NCBI RefSeq assembly: GCF_020907985.1
Contig: NZ_JAJJPA010000013.1
Coordinates: 62,001 to 126,000, forward strand
DNA length: 64,000 nt
Direction: 5' to 3'
Source: Kitasatospora humi
GTDB taxonomy: Bacteria; Actinomycetota; Actinomycetes; Streptomycetales; Streptomycetaceae
Part shown: positions 29,674-36,971 of the stretch, in pieces
Layout of the letters: each line of letters opens with the position of its first letter
Numbering within the stretch: position 1 is the first letter of the stretch
The notes under the pieces: model-generated
What the model was told of the DNA's origin: nothing
Database searches by the model: none
Seen by the model: the letters and a program-made list of their open reading frames with translations, nothing else
Program-made: the position numbers and the translations under genes

Positions 29674-30774
29674 GTGGACCGGCTTGACGGGACCTCGCGA
29701 GTTGGTGCGTCCGGTGCGATCGCGGGGACGGCGCCGGGTGACGACAGACCGGAGGGCTGCCCCGAGACGGTGCTGATCCCGATCGCGGCGCTGCTGACCG
29801 GCGAGCCCCTCCGCTCCACCGGCCACGACGTCGATCACGTCATGCGACTGGCCGGTCTTGACACGCCTTTCCCGCCGATCCTGGTCGAGCGCCGGACCAT
29901 GCGGGTGATCGACGGGACCCACCGGCTGCTGGCCGCGGTCCTCAGGAGCAGGGAGTCCATCGAAGCCACCTTCTTCGACGGTCCCCCGGAGGACGCTTTC
30001 CTCCGCGCCGTCGAGGCCAATGTGTCGCACGGCCTGCCGCTGTCGCTGGCGGACCGCAGGACGGCGGTCGAGCGGATCGTCATCACGCATCCGTCCCTCT
30101 CCGACCGGGCGATCGCCCGGATCGCCGGCGTCGGCGCCAAGATGGTGGCCGGCATCCGCAAGCGTTCGACCGCGGCGGTCCCCCAGTTGGACGGTCGGGC
30201 GGGCCGGATGGGCCGGGACGGCCGGGTGCGACCGGTGGACGCGGCAGCCGGGCGGCTCAGGGTGGCGGAACTGATCGCGCGGCACCCGCAGGCCTCGGTG
30301 CGCGAGCTGGCCCGGATCGCCGGGGTGTCACCGGCGACGGCCAGCGACGTTCGCAAGCGGCTGCGGGAGGGGGAGAGCGCGCTCGCGACAGGGCGGGCCA
30401 CGGCCGCCGCGAAAAAGCCGGACGTCGCCGGGTCGGACGTCACCGGGTCCGACGTCACCGGCGGCCGGGGCCGGCGGCTTCGACTGGTCAGGGCGGACCC
30501 GGCCGAGCTGTTGGAGAAGCTGATCCGCGACCCCTCGTTGCGGCACAAGGAGGAGGGGCGCCAACTGCTGCGATTACTGCGCCAGAACTCACTGCGGTCC
30601 CAGGAGTGGACCGAGCTGACGGCCGTGGTGCCGGCGCACTGCGGTGCCCTGGTGGTGAGCCTGGCCCGCCAGTACGCCGCCGTCTGGCAGGAGTTCGCCC
30701 GGGAACTGGACGAGCGGATGCGCTCGCTCGACACGCACGACGGGGGGCGGCAGGCGCGGGCTCAGGGCAGCTGA
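29674..30774 (+). CDS. StrR-family (ParB-like) transcriptional regulator 1
   Basis: 366 residues from GTG 29674, 7 nt after AGGGGAG. Residues about 35-130 are the ParB/Srx-like N-domain (PPILVERRTMRVIDGTHRLL, then EANVSHGLPLSLADRR). An HTH follows (HPSLSDRAIARIAGVGAKM) and a second one (ASVRELARIAGVSPATASDV). A C-terminal domain (DPSLRHKEEGRQLLRLLRQN, VVPAHCGALVV) is shared with the paralogue at 31699. StrR relatives activate aminoglycoside, glycopeptide and aminocoumarin clusters; the target here is unknown. Confidence 0.88.
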   Translation: MDRLDGTSRVGASGAIAGTAPGDDRPEGCPETVLIPIAALLTGEPLRSTGHDVDHVMRLAGLDTPFPPILVERRTMRVIDGTHRLLAAVLRSRESIEATFFDGPPEDAFLRAVEANVSHGLPLSLADRRTAVERIVITHPSLSDRAIARIAGVGAKMVAGIRKRSTAAVPQLDGRAGRMGRDGRVRPVDAAAGRLRVAELIARHPQASVRELARIAGVSPATASDVRKRLREGESALATGRATAAAKKPDVAGSDVTGSDVTGGRGRRLRLVRADPAELLEKLIRDPSLRHKEEGRQLLRLLRQNSLRSQEWTELTAVVPAHCGALVVSLARQYAAVWQEFARELDERMRSLDTHDGGRQARAQGS

Positions 30775-30806
30775 GGCATCGCCCTGCGGACGGGCCGCCG
30801 CACACT

Positions 30807-30846
30807 CCGGGAAGCGGTTCAGCGGCTTCGCTGAACCACTTCCCGG
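30807..30846. terminator. bidirectional terminator
   Basis: CCGGGAAGCGGTTCAGCG (30807-30824) and its complement at 30829-30846, one C-A mismatch, GCTT loop. It separates StrR-like gene 1 from the convergent cold-shock gene. Confidence 0.85.
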
Positions 30847-30857
30847 CGGGCGTCCCG

Positions 30858-31280
30858 TCAGCCCTCCAGCCAGCCGTGCTTCCTGGCCACCCCGGCCAGA
30901 CCGGCCCGGATCTGAAGGATCTGCGCGCCCGTCAGGCTGGGGGCCGCGCTGAGCAGCGCTTCGGTCACCTCACGGTGGTACTCGTCCTGGCCGAGCACGT
31001 CGCAGAGCGAGTCCGCGGCCTCGGGGCGGTGCGCCGGCGCGGCGGGCAGCGGAGGAGTGATCGGATTGCCCGCCTCGTCCTCGGCCAACCGGACACCGGA
31101 CGCCTTGAGGCCTCGGTCGCCGTTCTCGACCTCGAACTCGACCGCGAGACCGGAACGCAGGTATGACTCCGGAATCTCCACGTCGTTCACGTGCAGGAAC
31201 ACGTCCTCGCCACCATGGTCGGGAGCGATGAAGCCATATCCCCGCACTCCGTCGAACCGCACCACACGACCGGCAACCAT
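30858..31280 (-). CDS. cold-shock-domain protein with C-terminal extension
   Basis: 140 residues. The first 70 are a cold-shock domain (GRVVRFDGVRGYGFIAPD with RNP1-like KGYGFI replaced by RGYGFI, and DVFLHVND as RNP2). A helical extension follows (ADSLCDVLGQDEYHREVTEA, ILQIRAGLAGVARKHGWLE) that ordinary 67-residue Csp proteins lack. It probably binds single-stranded RNA or DNA. The start at ATG 31280 matches the domain start. It lies divergent from StrR-like gene 2 and convergent to gene 1. Confidence 0.85.
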   Translation of the reverse strand: MVAGRVVRFDGVRGYGFIAPDHGGEDVFLHVNDVEIPESYLRSGLAVEFEVENGDRGLKASGVRLAEDEAGNPITPPLPAAPAHRPEAADSLCDVLGQDEYHREVTEALLSAAPSLTGAQILQIRAGLAGVARKHGWLEG

Positions 31281-31698
31281 GCCAACCCCCAAATTGCTCC
31301 CGGGCCCCTTGCCCGGATGCCTGCCCCGCACCCTATCCCCGCTGCCCGCCAGGGGAGACCGGTTCGGCGGCAGTGGATTTGAACGCGCGATGCCGCCCGA
31401 GGCCTGCGGCGGACGGGATCAACGCGAAATATCGGAACGCGGCATCGCGGCCGGAATCTCAGCAAAGTCGGCGCACCGACGGCTCGACAACTCCATTAGC
31501 AGAAGCAACGATTGGGACAGGAGAGTTGGCAGGAGCATGGTGTGGCGGGTGGGTCCGAACCAGGCGGTGGTTCGGAGTGACACGTATCCGGTCCCTTCCG
31601 CGACACGGGCGGTGTTCCGCCGGCCCTCCGCAGCGTGCGCGCAGGTTCCACCGCGCACGGATCTTGCTCAGAGCCGCACAACAACGGGGGTGGGTGTT
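31281..31698. other. 418-bp divergent promoter region
   Basis: No gene seen. It should hold promoters for the cold-shock gene (left) and StrR-like gene 2 (right). The only clear structure is the TCCGAACC/GGTTCGGA inverted repeat at 31554-31576. Confidence 0.4.
31554..31576. promoter_or_regulatory. TCCGAACC/GGTTCGGA inverted repeat upstream of StrR-like gene 2
   Basis: Perfect 8-bp arms (31554-31561 and 31569-31576) with a 7-bp spacer, 123 bp before the TTG start. The core equals the repeat before StrR-like gene 1. The published StrR site (GTTCG and CGAAC arms in the outward order) has the same half-sites in the opposite arrangement. Confidence 0.45.
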
Positions 31699-32715
31699 TT
31701 GAGTCGAACTGTGGCCGAGGCCGGTTCGCCTGTGATGGTTCCGGTCTCTCTGCTCTGGCTGGGGGAGTCGCCGCGCACCACGGGCATGGATGACGAGCAC
31801 GTGGCGAGACTGGCGGAGACGGACGGCCCACTGCCGCCGATCCTCGTCGAGCGGGCGACCATGCGGGTGATCGACGGCACCCACCGCTTGGTCGCCGCGA
31901 TGGCCAAGGGTCAGCGGGCCATCGAGGTGGAGTTCTTCGACGGCAGCAGCGCGGATGCCTTCCTGACGGCGGTGGAGGCAAACATCGCCCACGGCCTGCC
32001 GCTGTCGCTGGCAGACCGGCGGGCGGCGGCCGAGCGGATCATGGGCTCGCATCCGCACCTGTCGGACCGGGCGATCGCCCGGTCCGCGGGGCTCGGGGCC
32101 AAGGCGGTGGCGGGGATCCGTCGCCGCCTCGTGGAGACGGCGGAGCAGCCGCAGCTCCAGGCACGGATGGGGCGCGACGGCAAGATGCGTCCGCTCAACG
32201 GCCTGGAGGGCCGGCGCCGGGCGGCGGAGCTCCTGGTGGCACGCCCGGACGCCTCGCTGCGCGAGGTCGCCCGGCTGGCCGGAATCTCCCCGGCGACGGT
32301 CAGTGATGTCCGTCGCCGGCTGGCGGCCGGTGAGCTGCCGGGGGTCGGTCCGGCGCCCACGGGCGACGAAGTCCCGGACGACGTGGGCAGCGAGGCCGCC
32401 CCGGCCCAGCCGCGGTCCTCTTCACACGCCACCCGCCGGATGCGGCTGGTGCAGTCCGACCCCAGCGTGGTGCTGGAGAAGCTGGTGCGCGACCCCTCGC
32501 TGCGGCACAAGGAGGAGGGGCGGCAGCTGCTGCGCCTCCTCCAGCAGAACGCGCTGGCCAGCCGGGAGTGGTCCGAGCTGACCGCGGTGGTGCCGGCGCA
32601 CTGCGGAGCGCTGGTGGTCGACCTGGCGCGGCAGTGCGCGGAGACCTGGCTCGAGTTCGCGCAGGAGCTGGACGCGCGGGTGCGCACCACCGACCGGGTG
32701 GTGGGCGCCGGCTGA
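31699..32715 (+). CDS. StrR-family (ParB-like) transcriptional regulator 2
   Basis: 338 residues. Collinear with regulator 1: LPPILVERATMRVIDGTHRL, EANIAHGLPLSLADRRAAAE, HTH HLSDRAIARSAGLGAKAVAG, second HTH LREVARLAGISPATVSDV, and the same C-terminal domain (VVPAHCGALVVDLARQ). Clearly a tandem paralogue of 29674-30774, with a shorter N-terminus. The start is a choice between TTG 31699 (G-rich site about 8 nt upstream) and GTG 31711 (no site). The pair is interrupted only by the cold-shock gene, so they arose by duplication around or before it. Confidence 0.85.
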   Translation: MSRTVAEAGSPVMVPVSLLWLGESPRTTGMDDEHVARLAETDGPLPPILVERATMRVIDGTHRLVAAMAKGQRAIEVEFFDGSSADAFLTAVEANIAHGLPLSLADRRAAAERIMGSHPHLSDRAIARSAGLGAKAVAGIRRRLVETAEQPQLQARMGRDGKMRPLNGLEGRRRAAELLVARPDASLREVARLAGISPATVSDVRRRLAAGELPGVGPAPTGDEVPDDVGSEAAPAQPRSSSHATRRMRLVQSDPSVVLEKLVRDPSLRHKEEGRQLLRLLQQNALASREWSELTAVVPAHCGALVVDLARQCAETWLEFAQELDARVRTTDRVVGAG

Positions 32716-32784
32716 CGGAGCGTCGGTCCGGCCCGCGAGCCCGAGGCGCCCGCGGGCCGGCGACCCCGGGTCAGCGGGCCCGGG

Positions 32785-33621
32785 TCAGCGGGCCTTCGCG
32801 GCCGGCAGCACCTGCCGCAGCCAGTCGCGCCGGCCGCGCTTGCGCCACTCGCGCGGGTACCCCACCGAGACCTCCTCGAAGCGCACCCCGTCGTACCAGG
32901 TCTCCCGGGGGATGTGCAGGTGGCCGTAGATCATCGCGGCGGCGCGGTACTTGACGTGCCAGTCGGCGGTCAGCTCGGTGCCGCACCACTGGGCGAACTC
33001 CGGGTAGTGCAGCACCCGGGTGGGCTCGCGCACCAGCGGATAGTGGTTGACCAGGACCGTCGGCAGCGCCGGGTCGAGCGCGTCGAGCCGGCGCTCGGTC
33101 AGCTCGATCCGGGACCGGCACCAGTCACCCCGGGTCGGGTACGGGTCCGGGTGCAGCATGAACTCGTCGGTGCAGACCACCCCGGCCTCGTGCGCCAGGC
33201 GCAGCGACTCCTCCACGGTGGTGGCGCCGGGTGCCATGAACGAGTAGTCGTAGAGCGTGAAGAGTGGGGCCACCACCACCGGGCCGCCGTCGCCCCGGAA
33301 CACCGGGTACGGGTCCTCGGGGGTGTGCACGCCCAACCGGCGGGCCAGTTCGACCAGTTTGAGGTAGCGCTCCTCGCCGCGCAGCGTCACCCGGTCATTC
33401 GGGTGGGTCCACAGCTCGTGGTTGCCGGGTGACCAGATCACCTCGGCGAACCGCCCGCGCAGCACGGCGAAGACCCAGGCGATGTCGTCGAACAGCTCGG
33501 CCGCGTCGCCGGCGATGATCAGCCAGTCCGACGGGTCGTCAGGGTGCAGCGACTCCACGATCGCCCGGTTGTCCGGATGGGCGATGTGCAGGTCGCTGAT
33601 GGCGAGCAGGCTGCCGGACAG
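32785..33621 (-). CDS. calcineurin-like metallophosphoesterase with CTG start
   Basis: 278 residues. The complete metal-site series is present: SDLHIAH, GDAAE, GNHE, NHYPL and GHLH. The first motif lies upstream of any ATG, GTG or TTG in this frame: an in-frame TGA is followed two codons later by CTG at 33621, and a good GGAGG lies 8 nt before that CTG. So the start is CTG, or a single extra C has shifted an original GTG out of frame. The gene ends against the tail of the StrR-like gene and starts 21 bp after a tRNA 3' end. Substrate unknown. Confidence 0.85.
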   Translation of the reverse strand: MSGSLLAISDLHIAHPDNRAIVESLHPDDPSDWLIIAGDAAELFDDIAWVFAVLRGRFAEVIWSPGNHELWTHPNDRVTLRGEERYLKLVELARRLGVHTPEDPYPVFRGDGGPVVVAPLFTLYDYSFMAPGATTVEESLRLAHEAGVVCTDEFMLHPDPYPTRGDWCRSRIELTERRLDALDPALPTVLVNHYPLVREPTRVLHYPEFAQWCGTELTADWHVKYRAAAMIYGHLHIPRETWYDGVRFEEVSVGYPREWRKRGRRDWLRQVLPAAKAR

Positions 33622-33642
33622 GGCTCACACCTCCGTTACCGC

Positions 33643-33718
33643 TGGTGCCTCGAGTGGGATTCGAACCCACGCTGTCGGTGGTTTGAGCACCGTGTCTCTC
33701 CCGCTGGACTACCGAGGC
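33643..33718 (-). tRNA. tRNA with CAA (Leu) anticodon but a class I body
   Basis: 76 nt including an encoded CCA. The acceptor stem GCCTCGG/TCGAGGC (7 bp), anticodon arm CGGTG-CTCAAAC-CACCG and T-arm GTGGG-TTCGAAT-CCCAC are all perfect. The loop gives T33 and anticodon CAA (Leu UUG). The variable region is only 5 nt (ACAGC), whereas genuine bacterial tRNA-Leu has a long variable arm; the D-arm (GTCCAGCGG) is Glu-like. The gene call is sound, but the amino-acid identity is open. Confidence 0.88.
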
Positions 33719-33869
33719 GAGGGCGGGGCCGACAGCCGGTCAGCCGCCTCGACCACGAACATACCCGCTTCCGGGGAAGCTGGCCAGAGTGATCAACTGA
33801 CGCTCCGCCGGGTGGACGGGCTGCGATCATGGGGTCGACGAGCCCACTTCGAGACCGGGGGAGCCACCG

Positions 33870-34610
33870 ATGGCGGCAGCGGACCCGACGTCCCAGGTGT
33901 TCTGCCTGCCCTACGCGGGCGGCAGCAGCATGATCTTCAGCAAGTGGCCGCGCTCGCCCCAGGGCCCGCGCTGGGTCGGACTCGACTACCCGGGGCACCT
34001 GCTGACGCTGCGGCGACCCCCGGCCGCCTCCATCCCGGAGCTGGCCGCGGGGCTGCTCCCCGGCGTGCTGGAGCAGGCCGACGGGCCGTTTGCGCTGTTC
34101 GGGGTGAGCCTGGGAGCGCTGGTCGCCTACGAGTTGGCCCTGGCCGCCGAGGCGGCGAGCCGCCCGCCCGCGCTGCTCATCCTGGCCGCCTGTCCGGCTC
34201 CCTCCCAACTGCCTTGGCAGCCCGAGCGGTTCAGCGAACTGGACGACGAGGCGTTCCTGGCCGCCTTCGCGGAGCTCTACCGTGGAGTGGAGCTGGAGCT
34301 GCTCGCCGCCCCGGAGATCCGCGAGCTGGTGATGCCGGTGCTGCGGCAGGACGTCGCACTGTACGGCAGCTACTGCCAGGCGCAGTCGGACCGTCCTCCG
34401 GTACCGGTCGGCACCGACCTGCTGGTGCTCTCCGGGGCCGAGGACATCACGGCCACCGCGGCCCGGGCCGAGCCCTGGCGCGACTACTCCACCGGCGCGG
34501 TGGAGTGCCTGGAGGTGCCGGGTGACCACTTCTTCGTCGACAAGCGGGCGGCCGAGCTGACCGCCCTGCTGACCGAGAGGCTCACCGCCCGCCGGATCCC
34601 GGCCGGCTGA
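33870..34610 (+). CDS. type II thioesterase (alpha/beta hydrolase)
   Basis: 246 residues. CLPYAGGSSMIFSKWP at the start, nucleophile elbow GVSLGA (GxSxG), Asp in LSGAEDITA and His in PGDHFFV form the triad of TEII enzymes that clear mis-primed acyl groups from NRPS/PKS carrier proteins. No synthetase is adjacent. It shares the region with MbtH and the StrR-like regulators, so all may serve a distant peptide cluster (inference). ATG 33870 follows a GGGGGAG site. Confidence 0.88.
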   Translation: MAAADPTSQVFCLPYAGGSSMIFSKWPRSPQGPRWVGLDYPGHLLTLRRPPAASIPELAAGLLPGVLEQADGPFALFGVSLGALVAYELALAAEAASRPPALLILAACPAPSQLPWQPERFSELDDEAFLAAFAELYRGVELELLAAPEIRELVMPVLRQDVALYGSYCQAQSDRPPVPVGTDLLVLSGAEDITATAARAEPWRDYSTGAVECLEVPGDHFFVDKRAAELTALLTERLTARRIPAG

Positions 34611-34630
34611 CGGCAGCCGGCCGGGATCCG
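34593..34630. terminator. bidirectional terminator overlapping the thioesterase stop codon
   Basis: CGGATCCCGGCCGGCT (34593-34608) and AGCCGGCCGGGATCCG (34615-34630), 16 perfect pairs, loop GACGGC. The TGA stop (34608-34610) lies in the stem end and loop. It also ends the convergent folD. Confidence 0.88.
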
Positions 34631-34638
34631 CGCGCGAA

Positions 34639-35478
34639 TCAGCGCTCCGCGGCCTCCACCGTGTGGCGCAGCAGCAGCGCGGTGGTGACCGGGCCGACGC
34701 CGCCCGGCACCGGGGTCAGCGCGCCGGCCGTCCCGGCCACCGCCGGGTCGACGTCGCCGGCCAGGCCGCCGTCCTCGGTGGGGTTGGTGCCCACGTCGAT
34801 GACGGTGGCGCCGGGGCGGACGTGCGCCGGGGTGATCAGCCCGGCGCGGCCGACGGCGGCCACCACCACGTCGGCGGTGCTGGTGACCGCGGCCAGGTCG
34901 GCGGTGCGCGAGTGGCAGACCGTCACGGTGGCGTTGCGGTCCAGCAGCAGGTGCGCGGCGGGCTTGCCGACCACGGTGGAGCGGCCGACCACCGCCACGT
35001 GCTTGCCCTGCAGCTCGACCCGGTAGTGCTCCAGGATGGTGAGCACGGCCTCGGCGGTGGCCGGGGCGAAGGCCGGCAGGCCGGCGGCCAGCCGCCCGAG
35101 CGACAGCGGGCTGGCGCCGTCCACGTCCTTGGCGAAGTCGATCGCCGCGGCCAGGTCCTCCAGGCGGGCGCCGGCGGGCAGCGGGGTCTGCAGCATCAGG
35201 CCGTGCACCGTGTCGTCGGCGCTCAGCCGCTCCAGGGTGGCGGTGATCTGTTCGGTGGTCGCGTCCGCGCCGAGGTCCACGATGTCGCAGCTGATGCCGA
35301 CCTTGCCGGCGGCCTTGGCGATCGAGCGCACGTACCAGGCGCTGGCTTCGTCGTCGGTGGCGACGACCACGGCGAGCCGCGGGGTGCGGCCCTGCTCGGT
35401 CAGCTTGGCGGCGCGCTCGGCCACGTCGGTGCGGATCCGGGTGGCCAGCGGGCCACCGGCGAGAACCTCGGCGGTCAC
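34639..35478 (-). CDS. folD: bifunctional methylenetetrahydrofolate dehydrogenase/cyclohydrolase
   Basis: 279 residues, the normal length. SAWYVRSIAKAAGKVGI carries the catalytic Tyr/Lys region, and the family blocks GLMLQTPLP, KDVDGASPLSLGRLA, VVGRSTVVGKPAAHLLL and TPVPGGVGPVT are all intact. It interconverts 5,10-methylene-, 5,10-methenyl- and 10-formyl-THF. GTG 35478 overlaps the upstream gene's TGA by 4 nt, so the two are translated together. Confidence 0.95.
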   Translation of the reverse strand: MTAEVLAGGPLATRIRTDVAERAAKLTEQGRTPRLAVVVATDDEASAWYVRSIAKAAGKVGISCDIVDLGADATTEQITATLERLSADDTVHGLMLQTPLPAGARLEDLAAAIDFAKDVDGASPLSLGRLAAGLPAFAPATAEAVLTILEHYRVELQGKHVAVVGRSTVVGKPAAHLLLDRNATVTVCHSRTADLAAVTSTADVVVAAVGRAGLITPAHVRPGATVIDVGTNPTEDGGLAGDVDPAVAGTAGALTPVPGGVGPVTTALLLRHTVEAAER

Positions 35479-36095
35479 TTGGTGATCTCCTTCCGCACCG
35501 CGGTGGTGACGGCCTCGGCCGCGGCGGCGATCTGGTCGACATCGGCGATGGCGGCGAGCAGCTCGGCCCGGACCGCCTCGTCCTTGATCCCGCCGAGGTT
35601 GATCTCCACGTTCACCCGGGCGGTGGTGGCCGCGGCGCGGGCCGCCTCGGTGGCGGCGGCGACGTCGGTGAGCACGTTGCGGTTGCCGATCGGCGCCAGC
35701 TCCTCGCCGAGCGCGACCAGGCGGCGGGCCACGGCGATGGTGTCGGCCGGCGGCCGGGCGGCGCCGACCAGGGCGGTGGCGATCGCGGCCGAGCGGGCGG
35801 CCTTCTCCTCGGGGGTGCCCTTGGGCAGCCCGTAGGCATCGGTGACCGCGGTGAAGGCGGCCGCGTCCTCCTCGGCGAGGCGCAGCGCGGTGGCGCCCGA
35901 CTCCTCGGCCTCGGCGAGGATCCGGGCGATCACGTCCTGCACGTCGGCGTAGCGCTCGCCAGTGGTGTAGCGGGCCACCATGCACAGCAGGGCGGCGCTC
36001 TGCGCCGCATGCAGGGCGGCGCTCGCCCCACCGCCCGGGGCCGGCACCCGGGCCCCCAGCTGCTGCAGGAACTCGCCGATGGTCAGGTCGCGCAT
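35475..36095 (-). CDS. cyclodeaminase/cyclohydrolase family protein (FTCD C-domain-like)
   Basis: 206 residues, all helical: IGEFLQQLGARVPAPGGGASAAL, then DAAAFTAVTDAYGLPKGTPE and NVLTDVAAATEAARAA. This is the formiminotransferase-cyclodeaminase C-domain fold, which releases ammonia from 5-formimino-THF to give 5,10-methenyl-THF, or acts as a stand-alone methenyl-THF cyclohydrolase. Overlap with folD places it in one-carbon folate metabolism. ATG 36095. Confidence 0.9.
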   Translation of the reverse strand: MRDLTIGEFLQQLGARVPAPGGGASAALHAAQSAALLCMVARYTTGERYADVQDVIARILAEAEESGATALRLAEEDAAAFTAVTDAYGLPKGTPEEKAARSAAIATALVGAARPPADTIAVARRLVALGEELAPIGNRNVLTDVAAATEAARAAATTARVNVEINLGGIKDEAVRAELLAAIADVDQIAAAAEAVTTAVRKEITK

Positions 36096-36243
36096 CTGTC
36101 TCCCTCAGGGAGTCGGTAACGGAGGAGGGCACAGGCGTCGCTGACCGCGCCCGGGGCGGATTCTACTCAAACCGGTTTCCGCTGGTTCGTCCGGTGATGG
36201 CCTGTCCGCAACCTCCGAGTTGACGCACCGTCTTGACGCGGCG

Positions 36244-36852
36244 TCAGGCACCGAGGGCGGCGAAGGCGATCCGGACCATCTCGCTCGGGTCCGCCTCGGC
36301 CCGTTCGGCGTCGGACAGCCGGGCGTGGGCGAGTCGGACGGTGCGCAACGCGCCCACCCCGGCCCGGCTCAGCGTGGCGGCGCGCAGTTCCTCGCGCAGG
36401 CCGGGTTCGGTGATGCCGGCCCGCTCGAGGAAGGCGGCGGCGACCGTCTCCTCCAGGTCGAACAGCAGGAACCTGTCGCCCCGGCTGATCGGCTCGGGGG
36501 TGAACGGCCGGGGCCCGGCCAGCAGCACGGCGGGGGAGGTGTCCTGCCGGGCGGCCAGGGCCAGCAGCGCCTCACGCAGCGCGACCAGTGGCGGTTCGGC
36601 GGTCGGCCGTCGCCGGATCTCGGCGGCCAGCAGTGGGATGAGGTCCCGGACCTGTTGCAGGACCAGGTTCTCCTTGGACGGGAAGTAGCGGAAGAAGGTG
36701 CGCTCGCCCACGCCGGCGGCGGTCGCGATGTCGCGCACCGTGGTCGCCTCGTACCCCTGCTCCTGGAACAGCCGGTTGGCGGCCGCCACCAGGGCGTTGT
36801 GGGTGCGCAGGCGGTTCTGTTCGCGGCGTCCGGGTTCTTCGCTGGTCTCCAC
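36244..36852 (-). CDS. TetR-family regulator of the adjacent MMPL gene
   Basis: 202 residues. The N-terminal HTH is textbook (THNALVAAANRLFQEQGYEA, TTVRDIATAAGVGERTFFRYF). The C-terminal ligand domain is unspecific. It is divergent from the MMPL transporter; a 15-bp inverted repeat lies between them. Probably represses itself and the pump. ATG 36852. Confidence 0.9.
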   Translation of the reverse strand: METSEEPGRREQNRLRTHNALVAAANRLFQEQGYEATTVRDIATAAGVGERTFFRYFPSKENLVLQQVRDLIPLLAAEIRRRPTAEPPLVALREALLALAARQDTSPAVLLAGPRPFTPEPISRGDRFLLFDLEETVAAAFLERAGITEPGLREELRAATLSRAGVGALRTVRLAHARLSDAERAEADPSEMVRIAFAALGA

Positions 36853-36898
36853 CCGTCGATCATCTCAGGCCCGGCCCGGCGGAGGCGGCTCGGAAAGT

Positions 36899-36937
36899 TG
36901 GCAGTCCTGCCACTTTGCTAATGTGGCAGGACTGCCA
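36899..36937. promoter_or_regulatory. TetR operator between regulator and MMPL gene
   Basis: TGGCAGTCCTGCCAC (36899-36913) and GTGGCAGGACTGCCA (36923-36937), perfect 15-bp arms around TTTGCTAAT. Each arm is itself a short palindrome (TGGCAG/CTGCCA), giving two stacked TetR-dimer sites. TAATGT (36919-36924) in the centre may be the -10 of the MMPL gene. Confidence 0.75.
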
Positions 36938-36971
36938 GATTTTCCGTGCCTCCAGACTGGAGCCCTCCGCC

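Noticed and set aside
28836..34640. A biosynthetic gene cluster
   Set aside because: MbtH, StrR-like regulators and a thioesterase are present, but there is no synthetase, carrier or tailoring core, so a cluster call is not supported.
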